From: Galerina marginata
Taxonomy: Eukaryota > Basidiomycota > Agaricomycetes > Agaricales > Galerinaceae
Reading direction: 5' to 3'
Length of the DNA: 64,000 nucleotides
Assembly (NCBI GenBank): GCA_023014335.1
Contig: JAECYW010000004.1
Location: 2,728,001-2,792,000, forward strand
Made by a program: the position numbers and the translations under genes. The notes beneath the pieces are model-generated. The model did no database searches. It was given only the letters and a program-made list of their open reading frames with translations, and was not told where the DNA came from. Below, one piece after another: positions 35,185-47,437 of the stretch; positions within the stretch are counted from its first letter, which is position 1, and the number at the start of each line of letters is the position of its first letter.

Positions 35185-37716
35185 ATGGCGGAGAGCCTCC
35201 TTGCCATCTTGCTTGTCACCACCTCAGCCAAAGGATCAAATCTTGTGTTCAGGTGGCCCGAATTTCCATCACCTTCACCAAGGCTAGGCCGAGCACGGCC
35301 TGACGAGTCCTTGTCTCTTTCTCAACTCGATAACCCTTGGAGGGCGTCCCATTCCCAAGAAGCGCTGGAGAAGGCCGAAGTGTTACCAGCCCACGACTAT
35401 GGCCGCGACCCAGATTACTGCTGGCAGCGTCCAAACGCCCTGCGAGATAGGTCGCTGTCATTTACGCAAGTACCAAATCATTCTATATCTGGCAGGAATT
35501 CCCCGTCAAGAGACAGGTCCTACAGCTTTGAGAAGGCCGCTTCCCCTGACGAGTACGACCATGTCTTGGGGTATTCCGCCGAGTTTCTCGCCAACCTTCT
35601 TTGTCCCCATCGATCTATGTGCCACCAGAAGTTCGAGTTGATTGTGGACGACCTTGCGTTCATAGGACACCCCGTCTGTGCAGAGTCGGATGGCGATTGG
35701 AGGTTCAAACCAGAAAAAATCAAAACCGGTTCCAGAGGACGCGAGGACCGAGATCTGGACAATTCTGCGTCACCTCATACAGGAGATCCCACTTCCATGA
35801 GCCCAGAAATACCTACTTCTGAACCATCTCCAGCTTCGAAAAGCACTTGGCTTCATACTTTTCATTTGGCACTTGTACTTGACCTACCAGATCCTTCATC
35901 CTCTGCTTCGGGAAATCTCACAAAATACTTCAATACGTTATACGAGCAAATAGCCTTTACTCTCACAGCAGTTCTATATCAAGAACAGGTCTTGTCCAAT
36001 TTCGTAGAGGTGGAATGTGACACACTCATTGCATTAAAAGAGTCTTGCATCTCCAAAGGTAACGCGCTTTTGCTCAGTACCGATCCAAACACAACCTGCT
36101 TGAGCTAATTATTTTCTTTGTTTCCGTTAGGCGAACCTTTCTCGAAATACGCTGCTCAGGCCTTTGATGTTTCATCTATTGCTCCAGCCATGAAAACTAT
36201 ATTCGAAGCTATAAAATCATCATCCATGGCCTATGTCACTATCAATTATTTACCTCTGGAGCTCCAGCTGCCTCCATACCTTGACAGCCTTTTACACAGT
36301 CAAGATGATCAGGAGGCGGACTTTATTGATCCAGCTGACGATGACCCCAGTCTTACATGGGGGGAACACATGAACCTCGGCTGGAAATTACCTACTATGG
36401 CTCCCTGGAAGACATTGCTGCTACTGGGTGACGACAACGACATGGATCCTCACATGGCGTTGAGAGGCCCACACGAGAATGCGGACGACAGGACTCTTGC
36501 AGAAGGCCTGGTCCGGTTTCTGGAAACCGCATCCGTTACGTTGTCGTACGTGACCCCTCACAAAGTTCCCGTCATTTTCTAATCGATTTTTGTCAGTCTT
36601 TCTGAGATGGCAAATCTTTTGGATTGGGATTTAGAGTCTCAGGTTTACCCAATCGTCCGGTGGCTGGTGTTACATCGAAGGGCTAAGGTAGTCGATGTTG
36701 TCCATGACGGTCTAAAGACAGCGTTCGCACTTCCACCAAAATTTGGAGCACCGTAAGGCGAGCATTACCAACGATGAAGATCATACTGACCCCATCTGCG
36801 ATTTTGTAGGCTGTCCCAACTTTCAGACGAATTTCAGGAGGCATTTCCACATCCTGCGATACCACCTCTTCCAGAAATTCTTGCCACCATATCAACGGCG
36901 ATGTCCAAACAAACCGACAGCCACTTCTTCGCATCCGTCGTAAAGGCAAAGGAGCTAATCCCCATGTATCACCATGTGGTGCTGTGGATGCTGAAGAGGG
37001 ACATGCTGATTACTCTACACCTTCGAATCCGTGTCGTCGCAACCAGCGAGTTGAAAGTTCGCGTCAAGACTGAGAGAGGGCTCAAAGCGTCTGCCAAGTC
37101 CGTGTCTGGCGGTTCCGATAGGCAAAAACACCGGCGGTCGGGTTCCGATTACGATCAAACTCATGGCTCTTTTTTACTCAGCCCAAGGACAGCGCATAAA
37201 TTTTCTCGCCGTTTGTCGTCGAACGAGTCGGGAAGGAGCGAGATTAGTGAACTCAATTTCGACTCTGAAGCCACTATGCTCAAGGTAGAAGAAGTAAGCG
37301 GTTCGAACAGCAATTCTGAGCTTGATGAAGAAGATTCGGGTTGGGATACGACGGAGGATCACCTATGGCCGAGCATGATCAACGACCCTGGAAAGGCCAC
37401 ACCTATGCAACGGCGCTGGCTTTCGGCCATGTCAGAAGGAAAAGAACCTGGTATCGCGAAACGTTTCGAGCTGTTCGTTTTTCTTGAAACTCCTCTGGCT
37501 ACATTACTCAACAATTGATTCTACAGCATAAACCAATATTTTGACGGCAAGAAGTCTGATGATGAAATCCTCTACCGTGCCGAAATAACGAGGAAACAGC
37601 TTCGCGAGGTTCTCCATCATTATGAAGAATATGTATGTGCTCCTCATGCTCATACTCTTGCCTTTGTGCCAACGATGGTTTTATTTCAGTTACAAACTTT
37701 CTTACATCCCTCATGA
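35185..37716 (+). CDS. NPR3: Nitrogen permease regulator 3 (GATOR1/SEACIT subunit)
   Basis: Npr3, with Npr2 and Iml1, forms the SEACIT/GATOR1 complex that inhibits TORC1 on amino-acid shortage, at the vacuolar membrane. The ATG at 35185 starts MAESLLAILLVTTSAKGSNLVFRWPE, the classic Npr3 longin start. A Ser/Arg-rich insertion follows, then LGYSAEFLANLLCPHRSMCHQKFELIVDDLAFIGHPV. Later blocks are FHLALVLDL, YEQIAFTLTAVLYQEQ, GWKLPTMAPWKTLLLL, NLLDWDLESQVYPIVRWLVLHRRAKVVD and ISTAMSKQ. The C-terminal exons end RKQLREVLHHYEEYLQTFLHPS at the stop at 37714-37716. Five exons were joined. Its stop lies 63 bp from the stop of the convergent epimerase gene. Confidence 0.95.
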
Positions 37717-37779
37717 TCAATATTGGTCAACAACTCACTGGCCTATTCTTGACTAATATGCACGATACCCTGACTATGG

Positions 37780-38747
37780 TTAATTACCCTTTGATTGCGT
37801 TAATCCATCGTTGTGGTGCCACCCCAACAATGTTGCGGCCTTGGAGCAATCGAACAGTCCTTGAGTCCCAACTAGTTCTTTCCCTTCTCTTCTAGGAATA
37901 TCCGGGTAGTATTGCTGGAGAAGCGACATCGTGTCGACTTCCACTGCAGTCTGGGGAGCAGCTATAAAAAATCGCTCATGTCCTGTCCATTTTTCGTTGC
38001 TTTGAATGGCCAGCAGGCAGGCCTGCGCGGCAGAATCTTCTTGAACGTATCCCCACAGATCCCGTGCACGGCCATCACTAAGTTTATTGGCCATCGACTT
38101 GTTGGGAATGGACCAATGAAATCGCAAGCTAGCAATTTTCATGGTTTCGTACCGTCGGATGATGCTATCGGCCTGCGTTTCAAGCATTCTAGCGACAGCT
38201 AATGAATCAACACACGAGGTTATCACTACAATTATAAAGGCTCACACTTTGGAGAGCCCGTAAGGCTCGTCAGGCTCACATGGGTGGTGTTCATCAATCG
38301 GAAAATAATACAGTCGAGGTTTCTTGCTGTAGCATGCAGCGATGACGTTGACAGAGGACGCTTGGGCGATTCGGTTGATGCCTAGCTCTGCGCAACCACG
38401 GAGTATATTCCAGGAGATAACTACGTTGCTTTTTAAAACTGTGAACCCATCTTCCACAAGTTTAGATTAACAGCGCACCTATTATGGGCCTTCACCTTGT
38501 AGTCGGCAGGATCAGGATACGCCGCAAGGCTAATAACAGCTTCGCATCCTGCTAGAACATCCAAAACAATATCGTAATCAAGTAGATCGGCCTGCTTGAA
38601 GCTATATTCGGGTTTACTGAGCCATGGATCCTGAACTGGGGATGGTTGGACGAGATCAATGCCAACAACAGTGTGGTCGTGTTCCAGTGCTAGTTTGACG
38701 ACGCGTCGTCCAACCCTGCCACTACAGCCTGTGATAGCAAGTTTCAT
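37780..38747 (-). CDS. NAD(P)-dependent epimerase/dehydratase (extended SDR), copy 1
   Basis: An extended short-chain dehydrogenase acting on an unknown, possibly sugar or uronate-like, substrate. The start MKLAITGCSGRVGRRVVKLAL holds the TGxxGxxG nucleotide-binding loop. VVGIDLV gives the acidic end of beta-2, and GCEAVISLAAYP the next strand. After intron 1 comes NVVISWNILRGCAELGINRIAQASSVNV (substrate-site Ser) and DEHHPCEPDEPYGLSK with the YxxxK catalytic pair. The last exon has SIIRRYETMKIASLRFHWSIPN and VQEDSAAQA, and ends at 37780. Intron 1 uses an AAG acceptor. A tandem, same-strand duplicate lies at 39261-40252. About 290 residues, intact. Confidence 0.9.
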
Positions 38748-39260
38748 CGTTCAAGAGGACAGTGGGGTGCGAGTGTGGCAATGGCAGCCGCCATGCAGAG
38801 TTTAATATAGTTCTCCCATGGTGAGGCAATTTCTTCTAAGGTCGTCATGAGCAGCATCCTAATCTAATCTTGGCCGACGCTATTTATGTGAGATTCAAGC
38901 TCGGCCATCAGACACTTCAGGACCAAGTTGGTCTGAGCTCTAACAGTCATCTTCCTGGTAGACCTAACCAAAATCTTTCGCTCGTAATCGCCATAGTCCG
39001 AGATCTTTGGGCACTCTTGTTGGTTGGCCGTACTGCGACGCCATTGGGTTTCATCCTGTTTCATCTTTGATCCTCGCCGGTTATAATTAGGAGCCTCTAA
39101 GTTCGTTCAACCACCCGGAGAACACTTGGGCTATGTCGAAAAAAAATGATTCACAGGCAGCCGCACTTGGAGCTACTTGGAGACCGCATTCGCGTTTGCA
39201 TTGACATACACCAATAAACCCTAGTAATATTCATGAAGATGGCCTATCAATTTATTTCTG
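38748..39260. other. Spacer between tandem epimerase genes
   Basis: About 513 bp holding the copy 1 promoter and the copy 2 3' flank. No gene seen; the plus-strand frame across 38870-39070 has no family features. Confidence 0.5.
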
Positions 39261-40252
39261 CTAGTTTTTAGAACGCGGTGTATGACCCTCTAACTTTGGC
39301 AATTCATCGCTGTGATGCCAGCCAAGCAACGACGCCGCCTTGGAGCAGTCGACCAATCCTTGCGTCCCCACCGGCTCTTTGCCTTCCCTTACAGGAATAT
39401 CCGGATAGTATTTTTCTATGAGAGACCTCGTTTCCACATCAACTGCAGTATGAGGAGCGGCTATAAAAAAGCGCTCGTGTCCTTTCCATCTTCCATTATC
39501 CTCAATTGCTAGGAGGAAGGCCTGCGCGGCGGAATCTTCTTGAACGTATGCCCATAGATCCTTGGCGCGGTTTTCGTGTCCGTTGGCGATTGACTTGTTG
39601 GGAATAGACCAGCTCAGACGCAAGCTAGCGATTCGCATGGCCTCGTAACGTCGTATGATGCTATCGGCCTGCATTTCAAGTACACTGACAAGAGTTAAAT
39701 GTGAGAAAGCTCGAAGCTTGACACCATTGTCACTCACACTTTGGAAAGTCCGTAGGGCTCGTCAGGTTCGCAAGGATGGTGCTCATCTATCGGAAAGTAG
39801 TAAAAGCGGGCTTTCTTGCTGAAGCACATGGTGATGACATTGACAGATGACGCCTGGGCGAGATTGTTGATACCAAGCTCTGCGCATCCTCGGAGAATAT
39901 TCCAGGAGATAACCACATTGCTTTACAAACCCATTAAGTTGAGTCTCGCCATCAGCTAGGAGTTCAGCTAATGGTCTGCGCACCTATTGTGGGTCTGTAC
40001 CTTGTAATCGGCGGGAGTAGGACACGCGGCAAGCGTGATTACTGCTTCACATCCTGCCAGAACATCCAGGACAACGTCGAAATCCGTGAGGTCGGCCTGC
40101 TTGAAGCTATATTTGGGATTGTTGCGCCAGGATTCCTGGGCTGAAGAAGGTGGGACAAGGTCGATACCGACGACGGTATAGCCTCGCTCCAAAGCTAGTT
40201 TGACAACTCGTGTTCCGACCCGTCCATTGCAGCCTGTGACTGCGAGTTTCAT
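39261..40252 (-). CDS. NAD(P)-dependent epimerase/dehydratase (extended SDR), copy 2
   Basis: This is the tandem duplicate of the gene at 37780-38747, with the same three-exon structure and the same AAG acceptor in intron 1. It starts MKLAVTGCNGRVGTRVVKLALE (TGxxGxxG) and retains GCEAVITLAACP, NVVISWNILRGCAELGINNLAQASSVNV, EPDEPYGLSK (YxxxK) and SIIRRYEAMRIASLRLSWSIPN. The C-terminus is slightly longer (GHTPRSKN). Protein identity to copy 1 looks high across the whole length, so the duplication is fairly recent, but both seem intact. It is divergent from the WD40 gene. Substrate unknown. Confidence 0.9.
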
Positions 40253-40729
40253 GGTTGGAGGAAGAAGTAAGTTGGGAATTGGATCGACATACGGACTTTA
40301 ATAGCATTTCAGTGGCAACCTGTGTGTCCCAACTTCCAGGGCGCGTATCAGGTGAGATGAGTTCCACTTACGAGGACGCGAGGACGAGTTTTACTTCCGG
40401 GGAAACCTATAAGTTTTGCCTAGGTTTTGCCTTGTGTACTTGGGAGAACTTGGGTTGGTCGGTCCGAGATTTATCCGTCCCTGTCAAAACCCGCGCTTAT
40501 CTGCAGTCGACTGCGACTGCGAAACGAGCGAACTCGACGCGTCTCTAGTTGCACGATGATGGAAGAGCAACGGAGACGGGCGCACCAGTTTAATTCAGTC
40601 GACCGAAATTGGTATTGGCTTGGTTCGTCTCAGGGTACCATCATTGATCACAATCAACGTGCTTCTTGCTTCCTACCTTCTGCTGCCTCTGGAAAATCTT
40701 ACCTTTTCTGCCTGCCTCGTTGCTTATAG
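40253..40729. promoter_or_regulatory. Divergent promoter region, epimerase copy 2 / WD40 gene
   Basis: This 477-bp stretch between divergent start codons shows no clear TATA box on either strand. No separate gene seen. Confidence 0.4.
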
Positions 40730-42883
40730 ATGGCCGACTACCAGCAACGTATCTCTGATCTGTCCGAAGATTTGGATTCTTTCATAGAGGATCATGAGGA
40801 CAATGCTCCCGAGTACCAAAATGAAGTTGAGGCGTACAATCAAGGCTTCCTCGACATCCTTAGTGGAATAGTCGGTGTTGTGCGCGAGGCAATAACTGTG
40901 AATTTGGATGACAGCTCTCTGTCTGCACTGATCAAACAGGCGGACCAAGTTCTTAACAATGCTATAACCTTTGCGTATCAGGAAATGGGGCCGTATTCTG
41001 AGTCGCATATACCTTCTTTCGCCCATGTTGAGGGGACAGCGCCTCTCTTGGTGGACAAGCGGGCGGATGCCGAATATTGTACGCCGTAACACCTTTTCCT
41101 CGCGTTATTTCCTAACTTTGGTGAAGCGCATGGTTTTGCAGGAACCTTTCTACCTCATCTAGAAGAATTTCTTAACATTTTCGGGTCAAGTAGGCACTCT
41201 ACTACATTTCGCGGAAAACTCTGAAGTTTGATCTCCTTTTCTAGCTGTGGACGCCTCAACTATCCGAAGCCAAGTGAAGTCAAGCTTACCTCCCGCATGG
41301 AGAACAACCATACGGCCGCACCCCTCCTCCACTCCTTGCGCCCGTTTCCGAGAGGTCTTACATGCATGGACAGCCACAGAAACCAATAATCGGGCCACTG
41401 CAGTATTCGAGGCACGGTGCGAAATTTTCTCGGAAGGTATTCCTAGTCCCATCAATTTAAGATTGTCGCCGACTGGGAATATTCTTGCGCTTTCATCTAT
41501 GGGAGGGTGGAAAAACCGCACACCTTATATAACCTATTACCTCCCAAATCACGAGGAAAGCACGAATGGTGGATTCATGAAGAAACATTCTATCCAAGCA
41601 GACCTACAATCAACAGTGGACGAAATTATGGTGGATGACGAGAGAAGGCTTGTATTTGCCGCAGACTGGCGAAGAGTCAAGTCCTATCGATGCAATGACC
41701 CGACTTTGAAAGGCAGTAAAGCGAAAGCAGTCCATACGCTAGACTCCTCAGATCACACCGGCCCACTTGCCATGCTTTCTAACGGACGCGTTTTAAGAGC
41801 CGGCAAGAAAAATATCGCTGTTTGGAACCTGGACACTCTCGAGACCCACGGCGAAAGCGGAAGCGATATGATAGGACCTGAAATGGACATGGAGGATACT
41901 TGGAGGGATGACCCTGAAAGCATCGAGCCTTCCAGTGGAAGTGCTCCTTCGACCACTATCGTTCTTGATTCAGAGGACGACGGTGGAGACGAAGATTATG
42001 AGATTGAGACGTGGCATCAGCATCCTTCTCAAGGAAACGTTATGCTTTGCGGGACGAATGCAAAGGAAGATTCGCAAACATATTTTTGTCACGCCTTCGA
42101 CATAGAGGTAGGCGGGAAGGCAGTAACGAGGTATCTCGGGCATGGAGGCAGCGTCGAGGGTTTCTCTACCAGTGCCGCAGATCCCAATGTGTTTTTGACT
42201 TACTGCGGTGATGGACACGCAAGGATCTACGACGTCAGGCAGATTTTGCCTGTTCTGACAATTTCCTCTGCCAGTCAGCTTGAGTATATGCCGGCTGCAG
42301 TACTTGCCCATCCAGATGGAGTTCCCTGTAAGGCGTTGTTTTTTTATGTATATCTCCTGCTAAGTCATCATCTGCAGTCGTTTTTACTGGGGCTGACGAG
42401 AGCCAGCACATCAAACTCTGGGATATACGTGCCCAAAAGTCCGTGTACGAACTCGCGACTGGAAATAACAGTGTCGAAGCCATGGAATGGGATGCCAACA
42501 CCAACACGCTCTACGCGGTGACCTCTTGTCCGCATATTGATTGGAACGGGCGTTCAATCAACTACCGAACGGCACGCATTCCCAAGGTAAAGACAGACTC
42601 GGAAGGCGAGGATGAGCAAGATGATGAAGACGAGAATAGCGAAGATGAATACGAAGATGCAGACAACTATGTTTGTTGGCCAAAAAGGGCATATCATTCC
42701 GAGAATTACTTTGGATATGTCTTCGATGCTGGAGGTCATAGATTCTGTGCGCTGCCTTCCCACTTTTGTGAATACTGGAATGAGCTGAACTGGGCTGCAG
42801 ATAAATTTTCATTCAAGATGGATGCCAATCCTGAAGTTTTGCCTTACTACGGATCAGCTTCGATTGGTGGCGGAGGGTGGTAG
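40730..42883 (+). CDS. WD40-repeat-like hypothetical protein
   Basis: The ATG at 40730 starts an acidic helical N-terminus (MADYQQRISDLSEDLDSF). A short second exon gives HGFAGTFLPHLEEFLNIFG if a TGAAG acceptor is used at about 41126; a TTTGCAG acceptor there would create a stop. The main exon has WD40-like blades: INLRLSPTGNILALSSMG, DEIMVDDERRLVFAADWRRVKSY, LAMLSNGRVLRAGKKNIAVWNLDTLE, a Glu/Asp linker, FSTSAADPNVFLTYCGDGHARIYDVRQ. After one more intron come VFTGADESQHIKLWDIRAQ and VEAMEWDANTNTLYAVTS. An acidic stretch precedes a conserved-looking C-terminus ending SIGGGGW. It resembles uncharacterised Agaricomycete WD40 proteins; its partner or complex is unknown. Confidence 0.75.
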
Positions 42884-44719
42884 CCTGTATGGACCCACAA
42901 GACCCAAATGGTGATTGTTCTCACGAAATACTGATGGAAATGGGTCATTCCAAATGGGTCGTTTTACGAGATAACTTGGTTTATCACTGAAATGTTTCTC
43001 GTTCCCGGTTTCTGAAAAACCAAAATAAAAGAAGATTGTACTCTTGTGAGTGGCTAACTTGCCTGCACCCCCTCTGATGTGATACCTGCGTGGTTCGTCA
43101 CTTGGTTGAAATAGACAATCATTTGCTCATAACCTCTGCCAATAGCAGAGGGGTCGATTGAAGGCTAGGGGTATACAGTGAGAGACAACCGGCCGCTCGG
43201 ACTGGGTAAGTTCTTGTTTACAGTTGACTTCGATATTGCCAGATGTTCAGTTCAAAGAAGCTGGCTGGTTTTTGGTCGACTCAGCAAAAAATAGACAACA
43301 AGCTGCGGTGACAGAGAGCGGAAGGCAAACCAGTTCCGCGTTTCATTTCTCACTTTTTCAATTCGCTTTCCTTGAGTCGGAAATTGGAATGAAAGGAAGT
43401 ACATGCAGTGCTGCGTCTAATGGTTGTGATACTTCTCTAAACCTATTTCTTAGGTAACTGAGAACTATCTGTTAGATCTATGGTCGAAATAAATTGCATA
43501 TTTACGCCCAGCATTCAAGTCATGGCTTTAGCAAGAATATATGCTAGTGCTGACCTACTATTAAATCGAGGTGGCCGTAGCTGGCCCCAGGTTCCTAAAG
43601 AGTGATGTTAATTATAAGAGTGCTGTCTGCTGAACGATGTGCATCTAAGTAAGGCATATCAAAACCAACTCGGATTACCACAGTCGTACCACAGTTTAGC
43701 GCTGTAGTCATATGAGCAGTTGCAGGCGTTAGTAGCTATTCGTATATATATATATAGGCCCATGTAGGCAAAGGACAACGTTACTTACGTTGACGATCAG
43801 CTGCTCGTCTCCCAGACCCCTCGGAAATTAATATTTGCAGGAGCGCTTCAACTTGTACGGAAATTGGAACGACGGATGCCAGTTCGTCGTTCAAACTTTA
43901 GGATCCTGGAGAAAAGGGTATGCAGTTGACAGGAGTTCTCATTTCGAGATCAACAACTTTCCTGCGTAAGGATGCAGTCAAAGATGGTGAAGGCGCTTTT
44001 CCGGAGTTTTCCGGGCGAGTTATTTAAAAGTCCAGCCGACGTCGGACTGTCGTCTGTGACAGTGGTGTTCAACTAAGCAGCTTTCTACTCCCTAAACGAG
44101 GGGCTTGTCTTCTCTATCTTCACCCGTTTTCAACAACTGCGCCTTCATTGCTCCGCTTTAGCTTCTTATCTTCTATTCCCGTCGGTTCCTATGGGGAAAT
44201 AGACGAGTGTGATCCTCTTCTGGGAGTTTCTGGATTGACTTCAACCAGCCCCTCGTCATCTGGTATCGGTCATAACGTCGTCTGACTGGTGTCTCTCGTC
44301 TGCGAAACCATGAAACACGTCATTGTCCATGTGTATCCAGTGGACCAATTTCCACTTGGAATGCAAATCCAGTCTTACAAGATATCTAAAACAGTGGCGA
44401 ATCATGCTCGAAAGTATCGCTGTTCACTAGTGACTAGGTTCCTTTAGGCATGTAGACCTTAAACGTTAGACAGGTCCATCCACTAACGGTATCAATGCCT
44501 TGTCATTCAGATGTATGCCTTATGACCAACGAACGTTCTCATTAAAGCCCAAAACCGCAGGCAAAGGTTATCGTTTACCCGAACACAAGAACCTACTATA
44601 GGATGTTCCCACCTCTGAGAAGAAGAAGTATATATATCGAAGGTTTCGGCACTGATTAACGCAGACTACTTTTGGCTTCAACCTCCTATCAGTCCATCCT
44701 CAGAAATCCTTTACCACCA
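42884..44719. other. 1.8-kb intergenic region, no gene seen
   Basis: AT-rich sequence with a short AT tract at about 43743-43756. The plus-strand frame at 43224-43457 has neither splice support nor family features. The last part precedes the P450 start, with a TATATAT stretch at 44629-44636, about 85-90 bases before the ATG, as a possible TATA box. Confidence 0.45.
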
Positions 44720-47276
44720 ATGATCCTACTTTTACTTGAAGCTTTAACATTGTATACTGTGTCATGGGCCTGTTGGAAAGTATTTAGGCAACACTTCGTG
44801 AAGTCATCTCTAGACAACATTCCTGGACCCCCTGCGAGTTCGCTATGGAAAGGTAAAAACAACCTACAGCAGCTGGTGCAGGACATCACACATTTCATTC
44901 AGGGGCATTTCCTCAGGTTTTTAACCCGAACGCATGGGACTTCCACAAGCAGATGGCGGAGAAATGTACGATTTTATACATGATGGCGTGTACCCCTTCC
45001 CTGACCTAGCAACTTAAGATGGAGGTGTTATCAAAATAAAGGCATTGTTTGGGGTTTGCGCATATTCCCGTCAAGTTTTCCTTTACTTACCGTGTTGTTT
45101 ATAGGAAAATCAATTATACGTCTTCGACCCAACGGCGCTGCATCATATAGTCGTCAAGGTAAAGAGTCTATCTTTTTGACACTCGCAACAACTTTTATAC
45201 CTCCTACTGATAGGATCAACACATATATGAGCAAACGTCGGCCGCCCTTAAGTATGACCGTCTCTGTCTTCAACGCGCCAGACAGTAACGACCAATTCCA
45301 ACAGCGCAACTAGACTGGTGTTTGGTCCAGGTCTTCTTGCCACTCTTGGTAGGCATGATTGACTAATGAAAGTTTGGAAAACCATTGACCTCGACGGTAC
45401 TAGGGGAACAACACCGTAAACAGAAGAAGATGCTGAGTCCAGTGTTCTCCATCGCGCATATGCGGGAAATGAGTGCGTTATTTATTTACACTGGAAGATG
45501 ACCTATGCAAATCCACTTCACAGTTCCGACTTTCTATAAAGTGACTTATAAGGTGAGATCTGTGGTCTTTTGCTAAATCATTGACTCATCCCAGTTATAG
45601 CTTCGGGAAACATTTGCTAGTAAGGTCAAGAATGGACCGCAGGAGGTACGTACCAACTAATTATACGCACTCATTCTCAATCTAATCATCGTTCTAGATG
45701 GACCTTTTGTTTTGGATGACCCGAACCGCTCTTGAGCTGATAGGACAAAGCGGTCTCGGCTATTCCTTTGACCCTTTGACTGAAGATGAAGTACCACATC
45801 CGTATAGTACATCGGCCAAGCAATTTGTGTGAGTTATTGGTGTCTATGTTGGTCGCTAAACTTCGTCTACTTACATTTCCAGCCCTGTTTTCTTCAAGCT
45901 GATGTTCCTTCGCACCTACTTTTTGGCCCCAGTAGTCAAACTACGAGCCCCCAAATTTATGAGGTTCATGATAAACTTCTTTCCAAATAAGCATCTACGC
46001 AAACTTCGCGACATCGTAGATGTCCTACACAACACCTCCATTGAAATTCTCGAGTCGAAGAAGAAGGCGCTGGCAGAAGGCGATGAAGCTGTTGCCAAAC
46101 AAATTGGTCAAGGGAAGGATATTATGAGCATCCTTTGTATGTTGTCCTTCCGTTTGTTCTAAGATAACATGCTTACCCGGCATTCTCAGTGAGGGCAAAC
46201 ATGGAAGCTTCAGAAGGCGATGCTTTATCTACCGAAGAACTACTAGGGCAGATGTCGTACGTACAGGGGTTGATTTCTCTTTGATTTGCATAGCTGAGAC
46301 GGGCCCAGAACACTAACCTTTGCCGCTATGGATACAACGTCTGGAGCACTATCGAGAACACTGTTTCTTCTTGCCTCGCATCCAGACGCTCAAGAGACCC
46401 TTCGCAAAGAGATTATTGAGGCTAGGCAGAAACATGGGGACTTGGCCTATGATGAGTTGGTGTCATTGCCCTATCTGGATGCCGTTTGTCGTGAGTCGCT
46501 TAGGCTGTGAGTCTCGTTTTTCTGCCCATAATTTGGACCACTGACCTCAAAAACAAATGCAGATATCCCCCAGCCTCTATGGTTATCAGGACGTACGCCC
46601 TTTCATTAGGTTGTAAGGTTTACTAGAATTGACAATCTCCAATACAACACCAGTACTCGAGAAGACATCGTCCTTCCTCTTTCAACCCCAATTAAAGGTT
46701 TGGACGGTCGGGAAATCCACGAGATCCCGGTACCCAACAACACCAACATCATAATTGGGATCATGGCTGCCAACCGCAATCCTGAGATATGGGGACCGGA
46801 CTCTTACGAATGGAAACCTGAACGATGGCTAAAACCTCTGCCAGATACTGTGCCCAAAGCCCACCTCCCAGGTATTTATTCGCATCTGTGAGTTTTCTCA
46901 AAAATTTCTCGTCTATCAGACTACTAATCTTGCTTCCTAGCATGACATTTCTCGGGGGTGGAAGGGCCTGCATGTGCGTAAAATTTTTATGAATCATACC
47001 TTCTCATTAATGGCATTCACACAGCGGATTCAAATTCTCTCAGCTGGAAATGAGTGAGTCCACGATCAGCTACTTCATATCTAAGTTCCCTTTTGATTTC
47101 GAATGTTAGAGGTTGTCCTATTGCTTCTTCTCGAATCCTTCAAGTTTTCTCTCTCGAAGAAGGAAGTCACCTGGCATATGAATGGAATTACTACGCCTAC
47201 CGTATTATCTGACAGTAACAGTCAAGGAGTTCTTCCTCGTTCTCAGCTTCCTCTCGTCGTTGAGCGTGTAAAGTGA
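44720..47276 (+). CDS. Cytochrome P450 monooxygenase
   Basis: An ER-bound heme-thiolate monooxygenase of unknown substrate. The first ATG is at 44720 (MILLLLEALTLYTVSWACW, the membrane anchor), followed by the proline hinge NIPGPPAS. More than ten short exons can be chained: FNPNAWDFHKQMAEKYGG, NQLYVFDPTALHHIVVK, EQHRKQRKMLSPVFSIAHM (helix C WxxxR equivalent), LELIGQSGLGYSFD, the I-helix FAAMDTTSG, ExxR in AVCRESLRLYPP, PERW in EWKPERWLKP, and the heme loop FLGGGRACIGFKFSQLEMK. It ends LPLVVERVK at 47276. All hallmark residues are present, so it should be active. It faces the methyltransferase array and ends 161 bp from its first member, which hints at a shared pathway without proving it. Confidence 0.92.
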
Positions 47277-47437
47277 CTTTATTATGGTCATATAAATATC
47301 AATAACGAGTTTCAAGTTTACCCTGGTTGCGGGTTCCCTTAACTTTAGTCCTTGACTAGATAAACTCTGGACGTCGCTTAGTGAATTGTATACACATTTG
47401 GTTACATCGAACTCACATTTGCACAGACTGCATCATC

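Noticed and set aside
40971..41162. Acceptor TTTGCAG at about 41141 for the second exon of the WD40 gene
   Set aside because: Joining there creates TGA at the junction; the nearby TGAAG acceptor keeps the frame and gives a sensible sequence.
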